A stretch of 39,052 bases of DNA from Chloroflexota bacterium. GTDB lineage: Bacteria > Chloroflexota > Anaerolineae > UBA2200. The notes beneath the pieces are model-generated. The model was not told the DNA's origin. It saw only the letters and a program-made list of their open reading frames with translations, and did no database searches. The translations under genes and the position numbers were made by a program. The stretch is from positions 1-39,052 of the forward strand of contig JAUWJD010000035.1 of assembly GCA_030607875.1 (NCBI GenBank), read 5' to 3'. Positions 16,378 through 23,064 of the stretch are shown here, piece after piece. Position 1 is the stretch's first letter, and the number at the start of each line of letters is the position of its first letter.

Positions 16378-16656
16378 TCAGGGCAATGCCTCGCACGCCA
16401 CCGCATCGCCGTCCGCATCCAGCCTGTGCACATCAAACCCGCGCACCACCCAGCACGAATCGAAGCACTGCTGCGCCTCGAACTGCGTGGACAAGTCGCT
16501 ACAATTGTACAGATCAGCCGAGCAGTCGCACAGCGGCTCTGGCGTGGGTGGGTACACCTGATACACGCCCAGCGGCTCACGCCACGCCGCAAGCGTTGCC
16601 AGCGCTAGAAGGATGAAGACTGGTAGTAGGTGTTTCGAGGTCAGTTCGTCATTCAC
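16378..16656 (-). CDS. membrane-anchored Excalibur-like calcium-binding domain protein
   Basis: The protein has 92 aa from GTG 16656. One hydrophobic N-terminal segment (LLPVFILLALATLAAW) acts as anchor or signal. A Cys-rich part follows (CDCSADLYNCSDL, CFDSCW). The C-terminus DVHRLDADGDAVACEALP is the Excalibur motif (DxDxDGxxCE), a small calcium-binding unit common on extracellular nucleases and surface proteins. It starts 29 nt after the SacI-like endonuclease stop, so it is the third gene of that unit. A diverged fragment of the same gene is fused to a broken tRNA at 21.1-21.2 kb. Its link to restriction is unknown. Confidence 0.65.
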   Translation of the reverse strand: MNDELTSKHLLPVFILLALATLAAWREPLGVYQVYPPTPEPLCDCSADLYNCSDLSTQFEAQQCFDSCWVVRGFDVHRLDADGDAVACEALP

Positions 16657-16685
16657 CCGCCGTATCCCCTCTTCAAGGCGGAGAG

Positions 16686-17831
16686 TTACGAGTATGCACT
16701 TTCCGCCGCCTTTCGCAGTGTCAGGAAAGCTTCTTTCAACACTTGAGACACCGCACTCTCAGGCTCTGCAAGAAGCAGGTCCTGATATGCGTCAAGAAAC
16801 TGAATCCGCAGTCGATGAAAAAGATGCAGGATGTGTCTAAGGAAGCCAATACAGTCAAGGATCGAAAATTCAATGCCGCCCGTTTGTTCATACAGACTTC
16901 TCGCGTAGCGGGCAACCGACTCGTCAATGTCACCGGTGGTAACCAATATGCAGTTGTCAATCCTTGCAGCGCCTTGGCTGATTCTCAACACCACCTTTTC
17001 CAGAGCGCCGTCTACGTCTTCCTTGGTGACTCGCTTATCCTTCATTTCGTACGTGGTCACCACTCGTGCATCATCCACCAAGGTAATCTGTACATCGCCG
17101 AACGCACCGGTCTGCGAATCTGCCGCAGTGTGGTCTTCAAGGGGAAGCACTCTCTCGCGAAGATGCTCCGTTGCCGCGTTGTAGGCAGCAGCGACCACCA
17201 ACACTGGCAAACGGCTTGACTTGGGACATTGCAGATGCTGTTCAATTAGGGTCACGACATCCTCAGTTGACGGCGGGATACCACCTTGTGACTCTCTCAG
17301 GCTATCCATTAGCATCTGCAAACGTCGGTGCCTCTCGCCCCTGAGAACTAGTAGGCACCGAACGGTCTCACGCAGTAGGTCTTCCGCTGATATGTGGCCG
17401 TCATGAACGTCATTGAGCAAGTCGATTGTGTCGTCATAAACATATCCGGGCCGCCCCAGCAAGTTCGTTCCTCGTGTCAAGACTTCGTTCCGGTTGCGCC
17501 AGGCAGGCGTGAGAAACGCCGTCGTCCGGTTGCAGGGCAAGTCATGTTCGTGGATGAAGTCCGTAAGGTAGCTCTCGTCATAGTTTCTGCCTGAATAGGC
17601 GTCATCGTTACCGATCTCAGTATAGGGCTTGCGAATGTCCACACCTGGCTTGTGTATCTTCGCCAAGGCGGACGCCATCAGCAGCCGGACACAGGCTCTA
17701 TTGGGTTCACATCGACAAACAGAGTATACCCTGCCAGCAATTGTGTCGTCGCTAACAAAGCTCTTGTCTAGGCGCTTGGCCGCTTCGTGAATAGCTAAAG
17801 CAAGGATTTCTGGCGGTTCTCGTTGTTGCAC
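16686..17831 (-). CDS. type II restriction endonuclease, SacI family
   Basis: The protein has 381 aa from GTG 17831, which has GAGGGGGG upstream; a TTG at 17855 is also in frame. The N-terminal segment DDAYSGRNYDESYLTDFI and LPCNRTTAFLTPAWRNRNEV matches what I recall of the RE_SacI family. A PD-(D/E)xK-type core is visible: GDVQITLV (Asp about 246), then TTYEMKDK (Glu about 262, Lys about 264). It would cut DNA not protected by the methylase encoded just upstream, whose 3' end it overlaps by 37 nt. SacI itself cuts GAGCTC; this enzyme's site cannot be read from sequence. Confidence 0.75.
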   Translation of the reverse strand: MQQREPPEILALAIHEAAKRLDKSFVSDDTIAGRVYSVCRCEPNRACVRLLMASALAKIHKPGVDIRKPYTEIGNDDAYSGRNYDESYLTDFIHEHDLPCNRTTAFLTPAWRNRNEVLTRGTNLLGRPGYVYDDTIDLLNDVHDGHISAEDLLRETVRCLLVLRGERHRRLQMLMDSLRESQGGIPPSTEDVVTLIEQHLQCPKSSRLPVLVVAAAYNAATEHLRERVLPLEDHTAADSQTGAFGDVQITLVDDARVVTTYEMKDKRVTKEDVDGALEKVVLRISQGAARIDNCILVTTGDIDESVARYARSLYEQTGGIEFSILDCIGFLRHILHLFHRLRIQFLDAYQDLLLAEPESAVSQVLKEAFLTLRKAAESAYS

Positions 17832-18664
17832 TCGGCCCCCCTCTCGACAGAGCAAGGCAAGTCATAGTTGATCCACAGCACCTCTGTTCTCAGTGCCTTC
17901 ACCGAATGACAGTTCTTGGCTGGCTCTTCTACGCATTGCCAGTCTGCGTACAGGCCATGCATCAGGTCACCATGATATCCGGAGATTGCGACTTTGCCCT
18001 CTACGGCGTGCAAGACGTGACTCAATTCTATGTGCTGATTGTCTGTCATTTCATATGCATAGGCCTTGCTGTCGCCGCGAGAGTCATGGGGGTATGGTGG
18101 GTCACAATAGAACAGAGTGGCTTCACTATCATAGCGTCGAATAACCTCAATCGCCGGAGCGTGCTCTATCTGAACGCGCAGTAGCCTTTGGGCAACCTCT
18201 GGCAAGGCTTCCACAGCGCCCAACCAGCGCGAGACGGCCCCCGCCATTCCCGCCCGGCTGGTGAGCCGACAATGCGCCCACCGGCCTGCGCTTGCGGTCT
18301 GGGCAAGCCCGGTCCTTACCTGTCTGGCCCGCACATAGAAGCGCCTGGCCCTTTCCAGGTCTGATAGCCCTTCAGTAGACTCTTTGATCGCTCGCACGAA
18401 CTCTTCGCGCGAGAAAGGCGTAAGGCCAATAGCTTCGATCAATTGCTCTTTCTCGTCTCGAAGTACGCTGAAGAAGTTTGCGACTTCACCGTCAATGTCG
18501 TTGTACGTTTCGATTGGCGAAGGCTCTCTATTAAGCACAACAGCCGCTGAACCCCCAAACGGCTCACAGTAATGCTTCGTCTGTGGTAGAAGCGGTAGAA
18601 GCCAGGCGAGATGGCTGTATTTCCCACCGTACCAACCGAATGCTATCAGTTTCCTTCTCTTCAT
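17795..18664 (-). CDS. DNA adenine N6-methyltransferase, D12 class (Dam-like)
   Basis: The protein has 289 aa from ATG 18664. The frame is open upstream through repeat C, but homologous sequence begins at MKRRKLIAFGWYGGKYSHL. The SAM site is YCEPFGGSAAV (the FxGxG-like motif), preceded by the WYGGKYS segment typical of D12 enzymes. The catalytic motif is DPPY (FYCDPPYPHDSR). It transfers a methyl group to adenine N6 in a specific site. It overlaps the SacI-family endonuclease gene, so the two form a type II restriction-modification pair with the methylase first, the usual safe order. Repeat C sits in its leader. Confidence 0.88.
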   Translation of the reverse strand: MKRRKLIAFGWYGGKYSHLAWLLPLLPQTKHYCEPFGGSAAVVLNREPSPIETYNDIDGEVANFFSVLRDEKEQLIEAIGLTPFSREEFVRAIKESTEGLSDLERARRFYVRARQVRTGLAQTASAGRWAHCRLTSRAGMAGAVSRWLGAVEALPEVAQRLLRVQIEHAPAIEVIRRYDSEATLFYCDPPYPHDSRGDSKAYAYEMTDNQHIELSHVLHAVEGKVAISGYHGDLMHGLYADWQCVEEPAKNCHSVKALRTEVLWINYDLPCSVERGAECNNENRQKSLL

Positions 18665-18705
18665 CTTCAATCCTACGCTATTGCTGCCGGGGCAGCTCTC
18701 ATGCA

Positions 18706-18819
18706 GAAACCGGTCCACCGACTTTGCAGCGGACGGGCTGCTGTGATACAATCTGTGTGCTGCGGTGTCCGCTGCACCGTGGCCGTGCCCTGGACTTTGG
18801 CAGAAGTCGCAGGGTTTTC
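18706..18819 (+). ncRNA. small-RNA-like element C (promoter, hairpin, terminator)
   Basis: TTGCAG at 18724-18729, a 17-nt spacer, and TACAAT at 18747-18752 preceded by TGA (extended -10). Seven nt later GCTGCGGTG (18759-18767) pairs with CACCGTGGC (18775-18783). Four nt later CCCTG-GACTT (18788-18797) pairs with AAGTC-G-CAGGG (18804-18814), followed by TTTT. The predicted RNA is about 60 nt. It runs opposite to the methylase gene whose leader it occupies. Compared with element A, one stem pair changes from A-U to G-U without loss of pairing. Confidence 0.6.
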
Positions 18820-18853
18820 GAGCCACTTGAGCACATGCAGGGTTCAGAGTGAG

Positions 18854-19060
18854 TCAAATACTGTCTGCCCCTGCCTCCTTGCCAGCACCACCTTCGGCTG
18901 CACAGCGCCACATCCTGGCTATTCTGCGGGCGTACTCGCTGTCAACATTGAGGGGCCGGCGGAACAGCCCTTGCATCAGCCCCGAATCGTACTCCTTGGG
19001 AACACGGATGGTGTAACTCAGTTCAGGCTTCTGGGGTCTCAGCGATGCCTTCTCGGTCAT
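18854..19060 (-). CDS. small hypothetical protein overlapping the SDH-protease gene
   Basis: The protein has 68 aa from ATG 19060, with GGAGAGAG just upstream. It overlaps the 3' end of the protease gene by 38 nt. It reads MTEKASLRPQKPELSYTIRV, then EYDSGLMQGLFRRPLNVDSE and a basic helix. No family is recognised. The overlap and the good ribosome binding site suggest a co-translated partner of the protease. Some of the overlap sequence is constrained by the other frame, so its reality is moderately supported. Confidence 0.5.
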   Translation of the reverse strand: MTEKASLRPQKPELSYTIRVPKEYDSGLMQGLFRRPLNVDSEYARRIARMWRCAAEGGAGKEAGADSI

Positions 19061-19970
19061 CTCTCTCCACTCCTTCAAGTCTCGCGATGATGGTAGCGAT
19101 TTCGTCTTCCTTGACAAGTCGGACCAAGCTCTTGTGTGGTGAAGACTGGAATAGGTCATACAACTGGTTGAGAAATCCCCACAGGTCATAGTCATCGGCA
19201 GACGATACGGACATCCCAAGCTTCCTTGCCTCTGCAGGACCGATGACAAAGCTATGAGACGGGTAGTCGGTGACTAACTTGGCGGGCGCAGTCGCAAGCA
19301 GGTCATCCTCCGGCTCGCCAGCGTCTCCCTGGCCGCAGCGCATTTCAAGCAGCCGTTCTCCATACTCTCTGGCGACATCAAGCTCCTGTTTGGCCTTGTG
19401 GATAATGGAGGGGTCAAGCTTCTCCACAAGTGGGCGCATGAATTGCGCAGCAAGCTGCACCATACCCCCCAGGACTTCAGCGCGGCGCAAGCCGGTAACC
19501 TTTACGATGCTAGCCCCTCCTACCATTATCATCCAAATCGCTCTTTCTGCCAAGTACTCGAGCGAATTGGCCATGTCCAGCGCAGAGATGCGCTCACCTT
19601 CGCGGTCCGGGTGCTCGATTTGCGCATCGAGTGGCCCCAGTTCCGTGCACGTGTCCATGAAGACCTCATCCGCCCCAATCGCCAGGAGAGTGCCGGCGCT
19701 CTTGGCATAGTCGGGAACCGCTACGCGCAAGCGTTGGCAATGGCCACGCAACAGAAGCATGAGCTTGTAAGCAGCGTCTGCGTCGCCTCCGGGGGTGTTG
19801 AGCCACAAATCGACGATAGGCGCGCTCTCTTTGCAGAGGTGCCTCGTGTGGCACTGGTTGCGGACCTCTCTGACCAGGGACCGCTCAACAACGAACTCAG
19901 CATCCAGTTTCTGAAAGATGACGAGAATCCACCTCTCCGGCGTCTCAGTCTGCACGTCTTGCACAGTCAT
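19023..19970 (-). CDS. SDH-family serine protease (ClpP/SppA fold)
   Basis: The protein has 315 aa from ATG 19970; ATG 19991 is in frame, but the GGGGGCGG before 19970 favours the shorter form. LWLNTPGGDADAAY is the oxyanion strand of ClpP-fold proteases. PDYAKSAGTLLAIGADEV holds the probable nucleophile Ser (about 91). ELGPLDAQI is the family hallmark seen in SDH (serine dehydrogenase proteinase) proteins. No signal peptide is present, so it should act in the cytoplasm. It may work with the small protein encoded at its 3' end. Such proteins occur in mobile and defence islands; its target is unknown. Confidence 0.75.
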   Translation of the reverse strand: MTVQDVQTETPERWILVIFQKLDAEFVVERSLVREVRNQCHTRHLCKESAPIVDLWLNTPGGDADAAYKLMLLLRGHCQRLRVAVPDYAKSAGTLLAIGADEVFMDTCTELGPLDAQIEHPDREGERISALDMANSLEYLAERAIWMIMVGGASIVKVTGLRRAEVLGGMVQLAAQFMRPLVEKLDPSIIHKAKQELDVAREYGERLLEMRCGQGDAGEPEDDLLATAPAKLVTDYPSHSFVIGPAEARKLGMSVSSADDYDLWGFLNQLYDLFQSSPHKSLVRLVKEDEIATIIARLEGVERDDREGIAETPEA

Positions 19971-20051
19971 TGTCACCGCCCCCTTCCTCATGGCAGCCTT
20001 TTGCGAACGACTATTCAGCCTGCCTTGCCCTATATACTGTCCGTTGTGGGT

Positions 20052-20100
20052 TGTGCTGCTAAGTTGACCGCTCGTTTATCACCAGGTCCCTTGGCCTATT
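20052..20100 (-). repeat. conserved 3'-end element, copy 1
   Basis: The + strand shows AAGTTGACCGCTCGTTTATC, then AGGTCCCTTGGCCTATTCTG, overlapping the stop codon of the - strand gene that ends at 20096. It matches copies at 21291-21343 and 13622-13673. It lies between two gene units and could carry signals for 3'-end formation or recombination. Confidence 0.45.
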
Positions 20101-20704
20101 CTGCCCCATGCTCCGTGGCGTTTTGCTGGTCTGGAGGAATGAGACCAAAGGGGCGCTCGCTAACCCTTCCACTTCGCGCGTCCGACAAAGTAGGCATATC
20201 CGCCCAGATCTTTTGCAGAGAGTACAGGCGGCGTATGACTTCGTCTGCGGCGGTTTCCCCTGCGCCCTCTGTCACGGGTCCCCTGCCAATCATCCGCCGC
20301 CAGCCCGTCGAAGACCAGCGGCTCATGTAGTAAACACACGGTCCCTCCTCGGATTCACGAACGACAATGTCAATATAGGGCTTGTTCTGTTCGTCGTCCT
20401 CCGAGAATACGAGTATTCTCGCGGCCAGCCGGCCGTTCCACACGAGACGCAGGGGATGGTTAATTGCAACAACTACCAAGCTGCAGTCGCTCAGCCCGAG
20501 AGTCGCCTCCAAGATTCTACCGTTGTCAGCTCTCTTTCTGCAGGCGCCTATACCTTGCACGCCTTGCGTAGCGGCCTCTGTTGTGAACTGTTCTAGCCTT
20601 CTGAAGAAACTGTCTCGAAATGGCGTGAAGCTCTGTGAGACCTTCTCCCGCCTGGAGTCCAGTTTCTCTTGGTCAGCCCTTAGCCCCGATATGTATTCCT
20701 GCAT
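20096..20704 (-). CDS. uncharacterised protein
   Basis: The protein has 202 aa from ATG 20704, with AAAGAGG upstream. Residues 1-45 are charged and likely form a coiled-coil (EYISGLRADQEKLDSRREKV). The middle, SLVVVAINHPLRLVWNGRLA, is beta-rich and resembles no family I know. The C-terminus contains a short amphipathic stretch (ADEVIRRLYSLQKIWADM). It is a single-gene unit with its own promoter at 21060-21089. Repeat D lies in the 350-nt leader between promoter and start codon. Confidence 0.55.
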   Translation of the reverse strand: MQEYISGLRADQEKLDSRREKVSQSFTPFRDSFFRRLEQFTTEAATQGVQGIGACRKRADNGRILEATLGLSDCSLVVVAINHPLRLVWNGRLAARILVFSEDDEQNKPYIDIVVRESEEGPCVYYMSRWSSTGWRRMIGRGPVTEGAGETAADEVIRRLYSLQKIWADMPTLSDARSGRVSERPFGLIPPDQQNATEHGAE

Positions 20705-20825
20705 CCTCTTTGCTCCTCACGAGTCAGTCAGCTTGGCGCCTACCGGGAGGATTGTGCTACTCTCTCGACGTCGCCATGGTCCTCTCCGTTCCGCCTGTCT
20801 GCGCGCCGATTCCCCTGGACACATC

Positions 20826-21035
20826 ACAGCCCGTCCACCGACTTTGCCTCGCCAAACACATGGCGAGACCCTTGGCAGCCCCGCCGAACCCCGCCGTACA
20901 GTGGGCGGGACTTTGCAGATAGCGGGACGCTTCGCAGCCTTGCCGATAGGCAAGACGCTTCGCAGCGAACGGGCTGAGATGTGTGCTGTGTTGGCCGCTG
21001 CAGCGTGGCCGTGCCCTGGGTTGTTGTAGTACTCC
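20826..21035. repeat. long intergenic repeat, copy D
   Basis: It begins with CCCGTCCACCGACTTTGC as in element C. An inserted stem-loop follows (CCTCGCC AAACACAT GGCGAG, 20848-20868), then the ~130-bp block shared with copies B and G (GCCGTACAG, GGGCGGGACTTTGCAGATAG, the CTTGCC-GATA-GGCAAG stem-loop). The final terminator-like hairpin is degenerate here. No -10 is present. It lies inside the predicted leader of the - strand gene at 20096-20704. Confidence 0.7.
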
Positions 21036-21059
21036 GAGGGCCATCATATATCTAGTGCT

Positions 21060-21089
21060 ATTCTACACCCTGACTTCTGTTTTTGTCAA
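21060..21089 (-). promoter_or_regulatory. sigma70-type promoter, - strand
   Basis: On the - strand TTGACA (21089-21084), an 18-nt spacer, then TAGAAT (21065-21060). It points to the gene at 20096-20704. The TTGACA is a perfect -35. The same promoter grammar is found before several other units of the island (22961, 24220, 26358, 34622). Confidence 0.6.
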
Positions 21090-21114
21090 ATGCATCCTCT
21101 TCGCCCGACTACCT

Positions 21115-21205
21115 GCCAGCCGTTCACACCCCACATAGTCCCGGTCGGCATCCAGTCGATGCACGTCAAATCCCCGCACCACCCAGCACGAATCCGAGCA
21201 TGACC
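21115..21205 (-). pseudogene. 3' fragment of an Excalibur-domain gene
   Basis: On the - strand the sequence reads CSDSCWVVRGFDVHRLDADR and then DYVGCERL before a stop. It aligns with the C-terminus of the intact gene at 16378-16656 (CFDSCWVVRGFDVHRLDADG...CEALP). DNA similarity covers about 70-90 bp and stops abruptly at the junction with tRNA-like sequence near 21201. The glycine of the calcium loop is changed. It is a truncated, non-functional copy. Confidence 0.6.
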
Positions 21206-21248
21206 AAGGGCTTATGAGTCCCCTGCTCTACCACTGAGCTACGCCGCA
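21201..21248 (-). pseudogene. truncated tRNA-Met (CAT) gene
   Basis: On the - strand from 21248: an acceptor 5' half ending GCGGCG-TA, a perfect D arm GCTCAGTGGTAGAGC, then GGGGA-CTCATAA-GCCC, an anticodon arm with CAT in the loop, and TTGGTC of the variable region. The T arm and the 3' acceptor half are missing; the sequence continues directly into an Excalibur gene fragment. The anticodon stem also has a mismatch at its top pair. tRNA genes are common integration sites, so this looks like the scar of a recombination event. It cannot make a functional tRNA. Confidence 0.65.
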
Positions 21249-21290
21249 CAACATGTAGCAGGCCTTGTACGCCCTACCTACTACCCACTG

Positions 21291-21343
21291 TGGCTTGTAC
21301 TATTAGTTGACCAAACGTTTATGACCGAGTCCCTTGGTCTATT
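21291..21343 (-). repeat. conserved 3'-end element, copy 2 (orphan)
   Basis: The + strand reads TATTAGTTGACCAAACGTTT and then GAGTCCCTTGGTCTATTTC. GACCAA and TTGGTC form an inverted repeat. The other two copies overlap a stop codon; here the corresponding TAG is not at the end of a recognised gene, and the nearest - strand stop is 60 nt away (21401). A gene once attached may have been lost. Confidence 0.4.
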
Positions 21344-21400
21344 TCACTACCAGAGCGCCCGTACAATCAGGAGACCGTCAGCGCACACGAAACGAGTAGG

Positions 21401-21961
21401 TCAGTTGTCCCTCACCGCGTCTGCAAGAGGTGTGAAGGCCTTCAGGACGACCCTTCCGATGGCCCTGAGTTGTCCGGGCGTTGGAGGCAGCCCCCCAACG
21501 CTGAGGGTGCTCTCAATCTCTGAAAGAGTCTCATTCTCCTCAGTCCCAGACTTGCCGGCGTGAACGGCCCCAGCGATGTTTGCTAGATACTTGATTAGCT
21601 CTCGTACGGTGAAGTATTGCCCATTCGATGCCTGGACTTTCGTCTTGAGAAAGGCGTCACGGCGTACTATCTTCACAGGTGGATTGGGGATGGAGCAAGG
21701 GTCGAGAGCGTCTTGGATCCCTATGAACTGTAAAGGGGGCACCCCAGGAACATTGAATGTCGCAAAAAGCTTCTCAGTGTCACAGATTTCATACGTGATT
21801 TTGAGCTTGTACTTTCGGTTGACTTGATTTACGAGGGGGACCTTGTCCAGAAGTAGCTTGCGTAGCAACGCAGCAGCCCCAAGCACTGTGTATTCGTCAC
21901 TTGATGATATACGTTGCTCCAGGTCGCCAAGTGTCTCTAGGAATAATCTTTCGATGTCCAT
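21401..21961 (-). CDS. uncharacterised protein
   Basis: The protein has 186 aa from ATG 21961, where MDIERLFLETLGDLEQRISS begins; the longer open frame upstream runs through repeat E and is probably not used. LGAAALLRKLLLDKVPLVNQ followed by VNRKYKLKITYEI looks like a helical N-terminal unit packed on a beta strand. FTVRELIKYLANIAGAVHAG is a well-formed second helix pair. I believe similar proteins occur among bacterial hypotheticals but cannot name a function. It is a single-gene unit. Confidence 0.55.
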   Translation of the reverse strand: MDIERLFLETLGDLEQRISSSDEYTVLGAAALLRKLLLDKVPLVNQVNRKYKLKITYEICDTEKLFATFNVPGVPPLQFIGIQDALDPCSIPNPPVKIVRRDAFLKTKVQASNGQYFTVRELIKYLANIAGAVHAGKSGTEENETLSEIESTLSVGGLPPTPGQLRAIGRVVLKAFTPLADAVRDN

Positions 21962-22055
21962 GCTTCTCAAGTCCCCCGTTGGTTTGCGACGAGCAATCAA
22001 CGATGTCCATCCAGTAGCTGGCTCGTACGCAGGCACGGCCACCTCAAACAACAAG

Positions 22056-22086
22056 CCCGCCCACCGACTTGCAGCGGCGGGCATCC
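22056..22086 (-). terminator. repeat E: GCCCGCC hairpin downstream of the M41-like gene
   Basis: GCCCGCC and GGCGGGC pair around ACCGACTTGCAGC; this is the 5' hairpin of the repeat family seen at 14.5, 18.7 and 20.8 kb. On the - strand it is followed by TTGTTGTTTG, which suits an intrinsic terminator 36 nt after the stop at 22122. The rest of the repeat is missing, so this is a solitary half-element. Confidence 0.5.
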
Positions 22087-22121
22087 CCCTGATAGTCGAT
22101 TATGCCGAACCAGTCGGCCTG

Positions 22122-22589
22122 TCAGTTGAGTTCGCTACCATCCCCCGCGTGGCGCAGAGCGTTCCCAACCACCTGGTCTGCTTCGGGCCCTTTGAATCTC
22201 TGGCCCCGTAGAAGCAGCCGAGCTATGGCCTGGATAGCAGCCCAGTTCCGCGGCTCTTCGATTATTGCCTTCGTTTCGTTACGGAGCCGCTCGACAACCC
22301 TGTGAACCGCCGCAGAGTTCTCGATCCCTACCAGGCTGCCGGCCTTCGAGTAGGCATCTAGCCAGTCACGGTTCGCACAGTCTCGGCCCAGTTTTTCGTC
22401 CATGATTACCCCAGCCAGATGACACATGATGCATGCTTCAAGCGGGAACGTGCCCTCTACGCTGAACACATGGTCAATACTGACTTCCTTGAGCGGAATA
22501 CCCAGGCGGTGGTACACTACTGCGTGGGCCGCCTCATGATAGGCGCCGCCTTCACATCCAGCTTTTGTCTTGCGTTCTTCGTCCATCAT
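22122..22589 (-). CDS. minimal M41-like (FtsH-type) zinc peptidase domain
   Basis: The protein is about 155 aa; ATG 22589 or 22586 is possible and the ribosome binding site is weak (GACGGGA). HEAAH at residues 18-22 (YHEAAHAVVYHRLGIPLKEV) is the HExxH zinc motif in the FtsH context ('HEAGHA'). A later NRDWLDAYSKA may supply the third, acidic ligand as in M41. There is no AAA domain or membrane segment, so it is a free-standing protease domain rather than FtsH. Partner and substrate are unknown. It begins directly after element F. Confidence 0.6.
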   Translation of the reverse strand: MMDEERKTKAGCEGGAYHEAAHAVVYHRLGIPLKEVSIDHVFSVEGTFPLEACIMCHLAGVIMDEKLGRDCANRDWLDAYSKAGSLVGIENSAAVHRVVERLRNETKAIIEEPRNWAAIQAIARLLLRGQRFKGPEADQVVGNALRHAGDGSELN

Positions 22590-22593
22590 TCCC

Positions 22594-22715
22594 GTCACGC
22601 AAAAGCCCCGCCGGTGACTTTGCACCAAACGGGGCCTTGTGGTATCATGCCCTTGCGTTGGTGCGTTCTCACCGACGCCGTGCCCTGGACTTACGCCACA
22701 AGTTGCAGGGCTTTT
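22594..22715 (+). ncRNA. small-RNA-like element F (promoter, hairpin, terminator)
   Basis: TTGCAC at 22620-22625, a 17-nt spacer, and TATCAT at 22643-22648 preceded by TGG (extended -10). Seven nt later GCGTTGGTG (22655-22663) pairs over 9 bp with CACCGACGC (22670-22678). Four nt later GCCCTG-GACTT (22682-22692) pairs with AAGTT-G-CAGGGC (22700-22711), followed by TTTT. Relative to A and C the first stem differs at three base pairs, all still paired. A 5' hairpin (GCCCCG...CGGGGC, 22605-22635) with TTTT on the - strand bounds the other side. The most diverged and most informative copy. Confidence 0.65.
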
Positions 22716-22911
22716 ACTTGGCTTTAGCTGTCCACCTCATCAACCATTCTTGGGCAGCCTCTTCTGGAATCAACCAGTCGCGGCCAAGCCGAACAGCGCC
22801 CTCAATACGCCCTTCGCGGCACAGGCGGCCGACGTAGCTTTGTGTGACCGGGCGTCCAGCATCAGCCGCCATCTCTGTCAGTTGCCGAGTCGTGTAGTAC
22901 TCTTTCGGCAT
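22714..22911 (-). CDS. small HTH protein (AlpA/excisionase-like, MerR-type fold)
   Basis: The protein has 65 aa. YYTTRQLTEMAADAGRPVTQ forms the first helix and turn, and SYVGRLCREGRIEGAVRLGR gives the recognition helix and wing. WLIPEEAAQEWL ends the domain as in 'helix-turn-helix domain 17' and excisionase proteins. It binds DNA and probably controls its own promoter, because an inverted repeat (TGTACG-N6-CGTACA) overlaps the -10 just upstream. No integrase is present in the window to pair with it. The stop codon lies at the outer edge of element F. Confidence 0.75.
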   Translation of the reverse strand: MPKEYYTTRQLTEMAADAGRPVTQSYVGRLCREGRIEGAVRLGRDWLIPEEAAQEWLMRWTAKAK

Positions 22912-22922
22912 GGTCGTCGCTC

Positions 22923-22966
22923 TGTACGTCTAGGCGTACAATGCCCAAACTACCGGGATTTGTCAA
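22923..22966 (-). promoter_or_regulatory. promoter with operator for the HTH gene
   Basis: On the - strand TTGACA (22966-22961), 17 nt, then CATTGT (22943-22938) as a weak -10. A perfect inverted repeat TGTACG/CGTACA (22923-22940, 6-nt centre) overlaps the -10 and start site. This is the usual layout for autorepression by the small HTH protein encoded 12 nt downstream. Confidence 0.55.
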
Positions 22967-23064
22967 ATTGCACGTGCGCGGTGTCCAGGGCATACTATAC
23001 AGTTTCTGAGATATGGGGATAGTGAGCACATCAGGACGAGACAGAAGTCAACGCGTGGTTAGGA

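Noticed and set aside
21201-21248. An intact tRNA-Met gene.
   Set aside because: The T arm and 3' acceptor strand are absent and the sequence continues as a protein-gene fragment.
14500-22715. A retron msr-msd or TnpB-associated guide RNA for the repeat family.
   Set aside because: No reverse transcriptase, TnpB or IscB gene is in the window, and the ~60-nt two-hairpin form fits neither.
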